From positions 1 through 11,518 of the forward strand of contig CAMAWS010000051.1 of NCBI GenBank assembly GCA_945861845.1: a DNA stretch of 11,518 nt, read 5' to 3'. Shown piece after piece: positions 1-7,128 of this stretch; the stretch's first letter is position 1, and the number at the start of each line of letters is the position of its first letter. A program made the position numbers and the translations under genes. Under the pieces are notes generated by a model. That model searched no databases, had not been told where the DNA came from, and was given only the letters and a program-made list of their open reading frames with translations. This stretch comes from Candidatus Sulfopaludibacter sp. SbA3 (GTDB lineage: Bacteria; Acidobacteriota; Terriglobia; 20CM-2-55-15).

Positions 1-95
1 TTGATTCGACCCAAGGTGAGTGCCACCAGAATTCCAAAGGCGCTCCCGATCAGGGCCGCCGGAAAAAACATCAGTACTCCAAGAGTCCAGTCCAT
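1..95 (-). CDS. N-terminus of an unidentified membrane protein, cut by the left edge
   Basis: Read on the minus strand from an ATG at 95-93, the frame stays open to the window edge for 31 codons. It begins MDWTLGVLMFFPAALIG and continues with SAFGILVALTLGRI. Nearly all residues are hydrophobic or small, as expected of one or two N-terminal transmembrane segments. The family cannot be told from this fragment. Upstream of the start there is only AGGT, almost touching the ATG, so the ribosome-binding site is weak. The gene is divergent from the barrel protein that starts at 202. Other frames over these 95 bases are also open, so the call rests on the membrane-like composition alone. Confidence 0.45.
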   Translation of the reverse strand, partial: MDWTLGVLMFFPAALIGSAFGILVALTLGRI

Positions 96-187
96 ACCTG
101 AACATCATAGACCCTGCGCCGTCCAACGGGTCTCCCGGATCCAAGCTAAGGCGCGGGTGTGGAGCAGGTATTTGGACGCGCAGGCCC

Positions 188-193
188 TATAAT
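188..193 (+). promoter_or_regulatory. -10 element of the barrel-protein gene, probably giving a leaderless mRNA
   Basis: A perfect TATAAT lies 8 nt before the ATG at 202. Transcription starting 7-8 nt after the hexamer would put +1 at or next to the start codon. No purine-rich Shine-Dalgarno precedes the ATG (the spacer is TACCTGCG). No good -35 is seen at 16-18 nt; TTGGAC at 172-177 is only 10 nt away, too close for a standard sigma-70 promoter. Confidence 0.5.
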
Positions 194-201
194 TACCTGC
201 G

Positions 202-2460
202 ATGAAAACGTTATTTAATACTGCAATTATTCTGATCTTCTTATCAGTAGCCCAGGCTCAAGATATACAGCGTCCAGTAGTCGAGATACCCAAAGTCGAT
301 CGCGCTCCCCGGCTGGAAGAATTCCTCGATATGAAGCTGCCAGCGGAATGGGAGGGGCGGCTTGCCCATGTAACGGGGTTGCTTCAGCGGCAGCCAAGGG
401 ATGGCGAGGCGTCAAGCCAGCGCACTGATGTCTACCTCGGCTACGACAACGACTTCATTTACGCTGTGTACATCTGCTTCGATACGGATCCATCCGGGGT
501 GCGGGCGCGCATGAATCCGCGCGGCATCACCGAAGGGGACGACTGGGTTCACCTGGTGCTGGACACGTTTAACGACCAGCGGCGGGCTTATGTTTTCAGT
601 TCAACCCCAGTGGGCGTGCAGTGGGACTCCCTGTGGACCGAAGGACCCGGAGGAGATCCGGCTTTCGACACGCTGTGGTACAACCAGGGCAAATTGACAG
701 ACCAGGGCTTCGTCATATCGCTGGCGATCCCTTTCAAGAGCCTGCGGTTTCCTCCGGGTTCAGAGCAGAAGTGGGGAATCATGTTCGGCCGCAATATACC
801 GCGGCTGAACGAGCAAGCGTTCTGGCCGAGCTATTCGAGCCGGGTGGAAGGACGGCTGAACCAGGAAGGCACGCTGATCGGGTTGCGAGACATCACGCCC
901 GGACGAAACATCCAACTCCTGCCGTTTACCGGGTTTCGTTCGTTTCGCGCGCTGGACCAGCGCGACCCACTCCGTCCCAATTTCAACACGGACCGCTCCG
1001 CCACGGATGCAGGGCTGGACGCGAAGATTGTCTTGAAAGGCAGCCTTGTTGCCGATATCGCCGTCAATCCGGACTTCAGCCAGGTGGAGTCGGACGAACC
1101 ACAGGTAACAACGAATCAGCGATTCGAAGTCTTCTTTCCGGAAAAGCGGCCTTTCTTCCTCGAAAATGCAAATATCTTCCAGACACCGATAAATCTTGTC
1201 TTCACGCGCCGAATCGCCGAGCCGCAGTTCGGCGGGCGCCTGACCGGGAAGGCAGGAGCATTTACAATTGGCGCCCTCGTTGCGGATGACCAGTCGCCGG
1301 GAAAGCGGGTATTGGAGGGCAATCCGGCGTTCGACAAGAGGGCGCGATTCGGTATCCTTCGCGTCAGCCGCGATTTTCTGAGTCAGTCGAGCTTCGGCAT
1401 TATCTTCACGGACCGCGCCTTCCAGTCCACATTCAATCGCGTTGGCGGCGTTGACGCGCGAGTCAAACTGAACCGAACCTGGGTAACGCAATTCCAGGCA
1501 GTGACCAGTACAACGCGTTTCAGCGATGGCACGCGCCGCTCCGGGCCTGCCTATGAAGCCAGGCTCACACGCGCGTCGCGGCAGCTCAATTTCAATTTGA
1601 ATTACACCGACCGCAGCGCGGGATTCGTGACACTGGCGGGATTCAATCCCAGGACCGACATTCGCAACGTGAATACGACGGCGAGCTACGCGTTCAGGCC
1701 GGAGCGGAAATACTGGATTGCGATGACGCCAAACATTAACGTCAATCACGTGGTGGGCCGCGACGGGACGCGGCTGGAGGCGACCTACGTGCCGGGCATT
1801 ACCTGGGAATTCGCCGGCCAGACATTTCTTGAGATCTACCACAAGACAGAAGGTGTCGGGCTGCGGCCGGGAGAAGCGCGCGTCGCGGCAGCGCGCGATT
1901 TCAACCGTCACACGGCCGGCGGCGCTTTCAGGACCATGGTTGTTTCACAGATCCAGCTCGATGCCAAACACTACCGGGGCTCCGAGATCAATTACAACCC
2001 TGAACCAGGGCGGGAACCTACGCTGGAAAACTGGGTCAACACCGACTTCCTGATAACCGTGCGCCCGACCCGGCAACTGAGCATCTCAAACCGCTACTTC
2101 TTCACCAGGCTTGGCGATCGCGCGACCGGGGCCACGATCTTCAACGATCATATTGTGCGTTCCCGCTGGAACTTCCAGTTCACACGCGAGCTCTCGGTGC
2201 GGATGATCCTGCAATACAGCTCGGTGCTCACGAATCCGCAGCTTACAAGCCTGGAAAGCCGGAAGGGGATCAACACGGACCTACTGTTCGCTTATCAGGC
2301 CAATCCATGGACGGCGCTTTACGTCGGATACAACAGCAACGCGCAGAACATCGAACTGGTGCCGACGGCGGCCGGATCCAGGGTCGTCCGCACTCCAACC
2401 GGATTCATCAATGACGCCCATCAGTTTTTTGCGAAATTCTCGTATTTAGTTCGTTTCTAA
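202..2460 (+). CDS. Secreted CBM9-like plus DUF5916-type outer-membrane beta-barrel protein
   Basis: A 752-residue exported protein. Residues 1-19 form a signal peptide: basic K2, a hydrophobic core, and the cleavage motif AQA before Q20. Residues about 25-215 look like a carbohydrate-binding family 9-type beta-sandwich, with segments such as TDVYLGYDNDFIYAVYICFD, GDDWVHLVLDTF and FVISLAIPFKSLRF. At about residues 311-325 is FFPEKRPFFLENANIF, typical of DUF5916 proteins. From there to the end, alternating polar and aromatic strands suggest an outer-membrane barrel, and the final residue is Phe (SYLVRF), the usual outer-membrane assembly signal. The ligand is unknown; family members are often annotated as hydrolases, but no catalytic residue can be pointed to. 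It ends 34 bp from the convergent ApbE fusion gene and appears to be a single-gene unit. The start is secure because the signal peptide follows it directly. Confidence 0.88.
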   Translation: MKTLFNTAIILIFLSVAQAQDIQRPVVEIPKVDRAPRLEEFLDMKLPAEWEGRLAHVTGLLQRQPRDGEASSQRTDVYLGYDNDFIYAVYICFDTDPSGVRARMNPRGITEGDDWVHLVLDTFNDQRRAYVFSSTPVGVQWDSLWTEGPGGDPAFDTLWYNQGKLTDQGFVISLAIPFKSLRFPPGSEQKWGIMFGRNIPRLNEQAFWPSYSSRVEGRLNQEGTLIGLRDITPGRNIQLLPFTGFRSFRALDQRDPLRPNFNTDRSATDAGLDAKIVLKGSLVADIAVNPDFSQVESDEPQVTTNQRFEVFFPEKRPFFLENANIFQTPINLVFTRRIAEPQFGGRLTGKAGAFTIGALVADDQSPGKRVLEGNPAFDKRARFGILRVSRDFLSQSSFGIIFTDRAFQSTFNRVGGVDARVKLNRTWVTQFQAVTSTTRFSDGTRRSGPAYEARLTRASRQLNFNLNYTDRSAGFVTLAGFNPRTDIRNVNTTASYAFRPERKYWIAMTPNINVNHVVGRDGTRLEATYVPGITWEFAGQTFLEIYHKTEGVGLRPGEARVAAARDFNRHTAGGAFRTMVVSQIQLDAKHYRGSEINYNPEPGREPTLENWVNTDFLITVRPTRQLSISNRYFFTRLGDRATGATIFNDHIVRSRWNFQFTRELSVRMILQYSSVLTNPQLTSLESRKGINTDLLFAYQANPWTALYVGYNSNAQNIELVPTAAGSRVVRTPTGFINDAHQFFAKFSYLVRF

Positions 2461-2494
2461 AAATTCCTGCCGAAGAAACGCAAAAGCCAGTGCG

Positions 2495-3946
2495 TTATGG
2501 AGCGGGAACATCTTCGCTATGTATGGAAAACCTCGCGGTCCACTCGGCCGTACTGCGAATTCCGACGCCACCTGCGCCTGACGGCACAAAGAATGTTGCT
2601 GCAAGGCTGTGTTCGTCCGCCCAGCGAATACCGGCATCCGGCCCCATGACATAAAGGGCCGTCGACAGGATATCGGCAACAATCGCACGTTGGTGCCATA
2701 CCGAAACAGCTACATCAGAAACAACAGGATGGCCTGTGCGGGGATCCAGAATATGGCCGATGCGCTGACCGTCACGGTAGAGATCATGTTCGGAGCCTCC
2801 ACTGGTGGATATCGATCCAGACGTCAACGCTACAGTCAGCACCGGCTTGCTGCGCTCGATGGGATGCGCCAGGTCTACGAGCCAGGCTCGGTGTGATGGC
2901 GGAATGCCATCCACGATAATCTGTCCCCCCAGGTCTATGAGGAACGGCGTTGACGCGCGTTCGCGCGCATATTCCAGCACGCGATCGAGACCTTCGCCCT
3001 TTCCAAACGCCCCTACATCGATCGTAATGTCGCTCTCTTTGATCAATTGAAGAGCCTCAGAATTGAGGCGTAGGTGCTCCATCCCGGATCGACGCCGCGC
3101 CGACTGCAATTCCTGGCGTTGCGGCAGATGGCCGCTTCCATGAATATCCCACGCCTGGGTAAGCCTGCCGATGGCAGGATCAAAAGCGCCGTAGGTTTCC
3201 TTGTTCCAGAAAAAGAGGTCCTCGAAAAGGCGGACCAGTTGTCTATTCAGGGGAAACGGCACTCCGACTTGATGCTCATTCAACCTGCTGAATGTACTGT
3301 CGCTTCTCCAGGTGCTCAGTTCCTGTTCCGTGTTTTCAAGGATGCGGACAAAACTCTCCAACTGCTCAATTCCAGCGCGGCGGTCCACGTTGTAGGTCGT
3401 CAGGCTCGCCGCCGTGCCCATCAGGTGTACCTGGCGGGTGATTTCCGCAGTACCGCCTTGGCCGAAACTGATGCCCAGCAGCATGAAAAGAACGAGGGCA
3501 ATTGCACCTGCCGCCTTAACGGTCACTTCCAGGCGGATGCTGATCAACTGGTGGATGATGTACGTCAATAGAAACAGGCCGGAAGCCACGAGATGCGATA
3601 CGAGCGCAATCTTGTTGATGGTGGAATTGGTCACGACTTGCAACGCGTAACCCGAAACCACCATTGCCGGGAACGCGGCCAGCGAGACCAGGCCTGAACG
3701 GCGGTTATGAGAAGACGACGCGGCAAGTTTCTTTCGAACGTGGGTATTGATCATGAGTCCAAGGACAAAAACGAGGAAAGGCGCCGCAACAATATGAATG
3801 CCCAGCATTGCCGGTTGGAGGGGATGATTCACGACACTGAACGGGTCATCGGTCTCCATAAAATACTTCATCCAGAGATAGATGAACCCGCTCACGCTGA
3901 CAACGATCGTGGAGAGGTGTGAAAGCCACTTTTCGGCGGGGTTCAT
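2495..3946 (-). CDS. apbE: Membrane cytochrome-b-like domain fused to ApbE FAD:protein FMN transferase
   Basis: A 483-residue fusion. Residues 1-165 hold five predicted transmembrane helices (about 9-28, 44-66, 84-106, 112-136, 144-163). Positive loops at 69-83 and 132-144 place the N-terminus in the cytoplasm and the C-terminal domain in the periplasm. H10, H51, H118 and H132 lie in or beside helices and could bind heme b; the domain resembles DUF4405-type membrane cytochromes, but that is tentative. Residues about 170-475 are ApbE: LMGTAASLT (175-183), DPAIGRLTQAWDI (256-268), IDVGAFGKGEGLD (309-321), IDLGG (337-341), STSGGSEHDLY (380-390), HILDPRTG (398-405) and ADILSTALYVMG (424-435). D425 and T429 occupy the usual metal-site positions. 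ApbE transfers FMN from FAD to a Thr of exported FMN-binding proteins. The ATG overlaps the stop of the FMN-binding gene (ATGA), and AAAGGAG precedes it at 3950-3956. The ApbE assignment is firm; the electron-transfer role of the membrane half is inferred. Confidence 0.9.
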   Translation of the reverse strand: MNPAEKWLSHLSTIVVSVSGFIYLWMKYFMETDDPFSVVNHPLQPAMLGIHIVAAPFLVFVLGLMINTHVRKKLAASSSHNRRSGLVSLAAFPAMVVSGYALQVVTNSTINKIALVSHLVASGLFLLTYIIHQLISIRLEVTVKAAGAIALVLFMLLGISFGQGGTAEITRQVHLMGTAASLTTYNVDRRAGIEQLESFVRILENTEQELSTWRSDSTFSRLNEHQVGVPFPLNRQLVRLFEDLFFWNKETYGAFDPAIGRLTQAWDIHGSGHLPQRQELQSARRRSGMEHLRLNSEALQLIKESDITIDVGAFGKGEGLDRVLEYARERASTPFLIDLGGQIIVDGIPPSHRAWLVDLAHPIERSKPVLTVALTSGSISTSGGSEHDLYRDGQRIGHILDPRTGHPVVSDVAVSVWHQRAIVADILSTALYVMGPDAGIRWADEHSLAATFFVPSGAGGVGIRSTAEWTARFSIHSEDVPAP

Positions 3947-4494
3947 GGTCTCCTTTCCCCGGTAGTGACGCCCGTCACAACTCGGTCGATCGCAAGAATC
4001 CTCCGCACTGCGCGGGTCGTGGCGGCGCCGGTCAATGTAGCTCCGGCGATCGGCCGGATCGCCCGATCTATGTTCAATGCGTCATTTAGTGGTTTGCCGG
4101 CGAACTGCGCATACCAGGCCGGGGGAGGCTCGTATTCAGGAGGCTCGAGAAACGCGGTCACCTCGATCCGCTTTACGGCGCCTTTCTCGTCCAGGCAGAT
4201 CAGCAGGCTCTCCCGTTTGGTGCGGACCACATGGGTGTCGATGTACGCACGGCCCACTGCTTTTCCATCAGCCACGGCAAGATAACGAGCCACCAAAGCA
4301 GTCTCCACATCCGTACCGGCCAGCGCCCGGGCTGCCGCAATCTGTTCGTTCGTCAGGAACAGCCTTTCCGGGCGGATCGCCGCGCCCGGATAAACCTTTG
4401 CCAACGCTTCTTCGCGGCTCGCCTGTGAAAAACCGGAGACGGAAAGGACAAGCATCAGGCCGAAGACAAGTGCATACCACTTACGCCAGGTCAT
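3943..4494 (-). CDS. Exported FMN-binding-domain protein, predicted covalently flavinylated
   Basis: A 183-residue small exported protein. Residues 1-25 are a signal peptide (MTWRKW, hydrophobic core, SQA before S26); there is no lipobox Cys. The remainder resembles the FMN_bind domain of NqrC and RnfG: VGRAYIDTHVVRTK, LLICLDEKGAVKRIEV, FLEPPEY and the C-terminal AGATLTGAATTRAV. In NqrC/RnfG-type proteins the motif S/T-G-A-T-x-T carries FMN as a phosphoester on its last Thr; here that is T155, and the first motif residue is Ala150 instead of Ser/Thr. The likely modifying enzyme is encoded immediately downstream with a 4-nt overlap. The frame opens at 4554, but that start would lie 54 nt inside the porin gene; the ATG at 4494, 4 nt after the porin stop, leads straight into the signal peptide and is preferred. 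No Shine-Dalgarno is seen there, so translational coupling to the porin gene is likely. Confidence 0.85.
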   Translation of the reverse strand: MTWRKWYALVFGLMLVLSVSGFSQASREEALAKVYPGAAIRPERLFLTNEQIAAARALAGTDVETALVARYLAVADGKAVGRAYIDTHVVRTKRESLLICLDEKGAVKRIEVTAFLEPPEYEPPPAWYAQFAGKPLNDALNIDRAIRPIAGATLTGAATTRAVRRILAIDRVVTGVTTGERRP

Positions 4495-4498
4495 CACG

Positions 4499-5803
4499 TT
4501 AAAACGAGTAACCAAGCGAAATGTTGAATTGACCGAGTCCCGTCTTTGCAGCATTCCTGATCCATTGATAATCGGCCTTCACAGCCACGTTCTGGATGGG
4601 CAGAAACTGAAGTCCGGCGGTGTTGTACTTCCGATCCATGGCAGCGTTAGCGACAAAGCCTGCGGCAGGACGCTTCTGAGTGTTGAATTTCTCGAACCGA
4701 TAAAACGGAGTGAGAGCGGCTTCATATCGGGACTGCGAAAGAATGTTGTATCCAATCTGCAGATAACCGCCATCCATCCGTTCTGCAATCGCGTTTGCGC
4801 CCGTGAGGTTGCGCACCGCATTGAGTTCCGCAACATCGTCCAGACCGGTACGCGCAAGAAGGCCACGAAAGTCCACGCCTCTCATCTGAATTTGTGCATG
4901 AACTTCGCCAACGGTGGTTTTCACATCGAGCGGTCTTCCGCCGAGCGTGAACTGATCCTGATCGGAGCCTCCGAAATAGAACGATCCACCGACGAGGGCA
5001 CCCGGAACTGGCGTGGCGTCGAGCCGGCCGACGAATGCCGGATCGCTCATCCGCGCCCTGGATCCCCTTTGCCTTCCGCCACGCAGGCCATCGTTGCTGA
5101 ATCCGGCGGCGTTCATGCCATTGATGACATAGGCCCGGTAGCTGAATTTCCCGGCGTTGCCAACAACCCCAAAACCGTTCTCCCGCCAGGTTGAAGGAAT
5201 GATTCGGCTTTCGGTCTCGCTTCGGCGCGCGCCCAGGAACGCATTCGGCTCATGAAACTCGTTAGTCAGGCCCATCGGGACCAGCAGCAGGCCACCGCGA
5301 ATTGTCAGTGCGGGATGTGCAATGTAGTCGACGTACGCGAACTCTGCCCAGATCTCGTTGGCGTGCTCCAGTTCGACTTCGGAATTGAACAGGAATTTGT
5401 CGTTGAAGCGATAGCCGAAGTACAGGACCGCGCGGAGAAAATCCAACTGCGTCCCCTGGTTCCTTGTTCGTCCAGCCTGGTCTGCTGAGGCGAAATTCTC
5501 GTACAGCATTTCGCCGTAGCCAGCAATCGAAACGCCCCTCTGCTTTCGATAGACTGAGGCTGCGGAGAATCCAAGACCGCGGGCCCGGGCCTGGTCCGAG
5601 GTAACTTCAACTTCGGGCTCCCCGCTTCTTTGCTTCTCGACCTCTTCCGCCAGAACATCAACCTTCCGCCGCAATTCTTCCAATTCAGAAGCCTCGGTCT
5701 GCGGAGGCGCAGCCTGCCCCTGGAATGCCCAGGCATCGCCCGCGGCAAACAGTAAAAATGCAATAGACGACCTTGCGACCCACCTGAATAATAATTCCCT
5801 CAT
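4499..5803 (-). CDS. Outer-membrane porin, OprO/OprP-like, first gene of a Fur-box operon
   Basis: A 434-residue outer-membrane barrel protein. Signal peptide residues 1-26 end in AWA before F27. Residues about 38-60 (ELEELRRKVDVLAEEVEKQR) form a short coiled coil, as in several trimeric porins. From about residue 80 there are porin-like amphipathic strands. Recognisable segments are VSIAGYGEMLYENF, LDFLRAVLYFGYRFNDKF, LLLVPMGLTNEFHEPNAFLG, IIPSTWRENGFGV and YRAYVINGMN, which match the phosphate-selective porin O/P style. The last residue is Phe (ISLGYSF). Substrate preference cannot be read from the sequence; because the operon carries a Fur-type box, passage of an iron complex or other metal is more plausible than phosphate, but this is inference. 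AAGGA lies 5 nt before the ATG. The stop codon is 4 nt upstream of the FMN-binding gene, so the three genes form one operon. Confidence 0.8.
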   Translation of the reverse strand: MRELLFRWVARSSIAFLLFAAGDAWAFQGQAAPPQTEASELEELRRKVDVLAEEVEKQRSGEPEVEVTSDQARARGLGFSAASVYRKQRGVSIAGYGEMLYENFASADQAGRTRNQGTQLDFLRAVLYFGYRFNDKFLFNSEVELEHANEIWAEFAYVDYIAHPALTIRGGLLLVPMGLTNEFHEPNAFLGARRSETESRIIPSTWRENGFGVVGNAGKFSYRAYVINGMNAAGFSNDGLRGGRQRGSRARMSDPAFVGRLDATPVPGALVGGSFYFGGSDQDQFTLGGRPLDVKTTVGEVHAQIQMRGVDFRGLLARTGLDDVAELNAVRNLTGANAIAERMDGGYLQIGYNILSQSRYEAALTPFYRFEKFNTQKRPAAGFVANAAMDRKYNTAGLQFLPIQNVAVKADYQWIRNAAKTGLGQFNISLGYSF

Positions 5804-5926
5804 GATTGTCCTTCGACTTGGGAACGCGCCGGGGAGACGCGGTTACCAGTCCACTTCATCTATTCCCGCCATTTACCTGCCGCTTCAAATCTGTCCGAGG
5901 TCTTTCGTCTGAATCACAAACGACAG

Positions 5927-5941
5927 TGAAAATCATTTTCA
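5927..5941. promoter_or_regulatory. Fur-type box, perfect 7-1-7 inverted repeat
   Basis: TGAAAAT-C-ATTTTCA is an exact 15-bp palindrome with one central base and closely matches the known Fur 7-1-7 consensus TGATAAT-N-ATTATCA (one substitution per arm). A looser outer inverted repeat (AATCAC at 5912-5917, GTGATT at 5947-5952) is nearly concentric with it. The box sits at about +2 to +16 of the predicted porin-operon start, a position suited to repression by Fe-Fur. It is also 126 bp upstream of the divergent cyclase gene. Other Fur-family regulators (Zur, PerR, Mur) bind related palindromes, so the metal is not proven. Confidence 0.7.
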
Positions 5942-5949
5942 TTTGAGTG

Positions 5950-5979
5950 ATTGTGCCTTCCAGGGGAATCTGCAGTCAA
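5950..5979 (-). promoter_or_regulatory. Sigma-70-type promoter of the porin-flavin operon
   Basis: Read on the minus strand, TTGACT (5979-5974) is followed after 18 nt by CACAAT (5955-5950), matching the -35 and -10 consensus at 5/6 and 4/6. The start would fall near 5943, directly at the edge of the Fur-type box, with a leader of about 140 nt before the porin ATG. No clear hairpin was found in that leader. Confidence 0.5.
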
Positions 5980-6036
5980 CAGTATTTTGCAGAGCCGGAA
6001 ATCACGAGACCGGGAACTCACGGCCGGTCACTTCTG

Positions 6037-6042
6037 TATACT
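6037..6042 (+). promoter_or_regulatory. -10 element of the response regulator-cyclase gene
   Basis: TATACT (5/6 match) precedes the cyclase gene. The expected start is near 6049-6050, where an in-frame GTG (6050-6052) lies 18 nt upstream of the ATG at 6068. A leaderless GTG start adding VSHDPK to the protein is therefore possible. No convincing -35 is visible. Confidence 0.4.
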
Positions 6043-6067
6043 GCGTCGCGTGTCGCATGACCCGAAA

Positions 6068-7114
6068 ATGGCCAAGAAGATCCTAGTTGTGGACGACGAG
6101 ATCGCAGTTCGGTCCGTGATCAGGACCATGCTGGAAGGCGAGGGCTACGAGGTATTCGAAAACCGGACCGCAGAAGAAGCATTGCGGACCGCCACTGTGA
6201 ACGAAATCGACGCGTTTCTCCTGGATATCGACCTCGATGGCATGAGCGGACTTGAACTTTGCCGTGCACTGCGTCAGATGGAGCGGTACCGCCTGACTCC
6301 GATCGTTTTCGTCACCGGTCATCATGAAGGAAGCGCGCTGGAGGACGGGTTCAAAGCCGGGTGCAACGATTTCCTGTTGAAACCAATTCAAACCACGATC
6401 CTGCGGGTTCGACTGAGAGGCCACCTCGAGCGCATGGAATACATGTCAGAACTCGAAAGGGTGCGGCGGAATCTTAGCCGGTATGTTTCCACGCGTACGA
6501 AGGCGGTCGTTGAAAACTATTCCCGTACCGGGGAGCTACCGGCCCCCCAGGAGAACGACGTCTGTATCTGCTTCACCGATATCCGCGGTTTCACTGCGCT
6601 TTCCGAGGAAATGGAATCCCATGTACTGTTTTCGATCCTGAGCAAGTTTCTCGCCGAACAGGTGAAACTTGTGTATCAGTTCGGAGGCTACATCGACAAG
6701 TTTGGAGGTGACGGAGTGATGGCAATCTTCGACGGTCCCGACATGGCTGTTCGGAGTTGCCTTTGCGCACTGCGCGTCATTGAATCAGCAAGGATACTGA
6801 GCGAAGGTGAGGACGAGCGAGTTCGCCAGATCGGCATTGGAATACATATGGGCCGTGTGATTATTGGAAACATCGGATCGTCCGAGCATTTCGACTATTC
6901 CGTGATCGGAAGCTCAGTTAACCTGGCCGCACGTCTTTGCGGCGTTGCGGCTCCGATGACCGTGGTAGTTTCCGAGGTCGTGCGGGACGGCGCCCAACAC
7001 GATCCGGAACTGCAATTCCACGATCCCCAGCAGGTTCCTATTCGCGGATTCAGGCACTCGGTATCGGTCTACAAGCTCTCGCGTAGCCAGCCGGACATGG
7101 GGCCCGGCGAGTAA
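6068..7114 (+). CDS. Response regulator with class III adenylate/guanylate cyclase output
   Basis: A 348-residue cytoplasmic protein. Residues 1-120 are a receiver domain with the acidic pair D9/D10, phospho-acceptor D53 (LLDIDLDGMSG), T83 and K105 (LLKPI). A helical linker, about 121-160, connects to a class III cyclase domain (160-340). The catalytic set looks complete: metal-binding D171 (FTDIRGFT) and D215 (KFGGDGVMAIF), substrate-contacting K211, the DYSVIG segment from D276, and transition-state residues N285 and R289 (VNLAARL). The Lys favours ATP, so cAMP is the expected product, but specificity is a prediction. No partner histidine kinase is in the window. The ATG at 6068 has no Shine-Dalgarno; an in-frame GTG at 6050, 7 nt after TATACT, is the alternative start. 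The gene is divergent from the Fur-box operon and converges with the next gene, 14 bp away. Confidence 0.92.
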   Translation: MAKKILVVDDEIAVRSVIRTMLEGEGYEVFENRTAEEALRTATVNEIDAFLLDIDLDGMSGLELCRALRQMERYRLTPIVFVTGHHEGSALEDGFKAGCNDFLLKPIQTTILRVRLRGHLERMEYMSELERVRRNLSRYVSTRTKAVVENYSRTGELPAPQENDVCICFTDIRGFTALSEEMESHVLFSILSKFLAEQVKLVYQFGGYIDKFGGDGVMAIFDGPDMAVRSCLCALRVIESARILSEGEDERVRQIGIGIHMGRVIIGNIGSSEHFDYSVIGSSVNLAARLCGVAAPMTVVVSEVVRDGAQHDPELQFHDPQQVPIRGFRHSVSVYKLSRSQPDMGPGE

Positions 7115-7128
7115 CAGAAATGCGAATC

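Noticed and set aside
621-1289. A 222-codon plus-strand frame inside the barrel-protein gene
   Set aside because: Arg/Gly/Pro-rich composition typical of an out-of-frame shadow in GC-rich coding DNA.
760-1911. A 383-codon minus-strand open frame inside the barrel-protein gene
   Set aside because: It is antisense to a gene with a signal peptide, family motifs and a C-terminal Phe. Its product is rich in Arg, Cys and His with no domain, and it has no start signal.
4495-4554. Upstream ATG (4554) for the FMN-binding protein
   Set aside because: It would add 20 polar residues before the signal peptide and overlap the porin gene; the ATG at 4494 fits the operon spacing and the signal peptide.
4529-5194. 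A 221-codon plus-strand frame opposite the porin gene
   Set aside because: Antisense shadow; the porin frame has a signal peptide, coiled coil and barrel strands, and this one has no recognisable domain.
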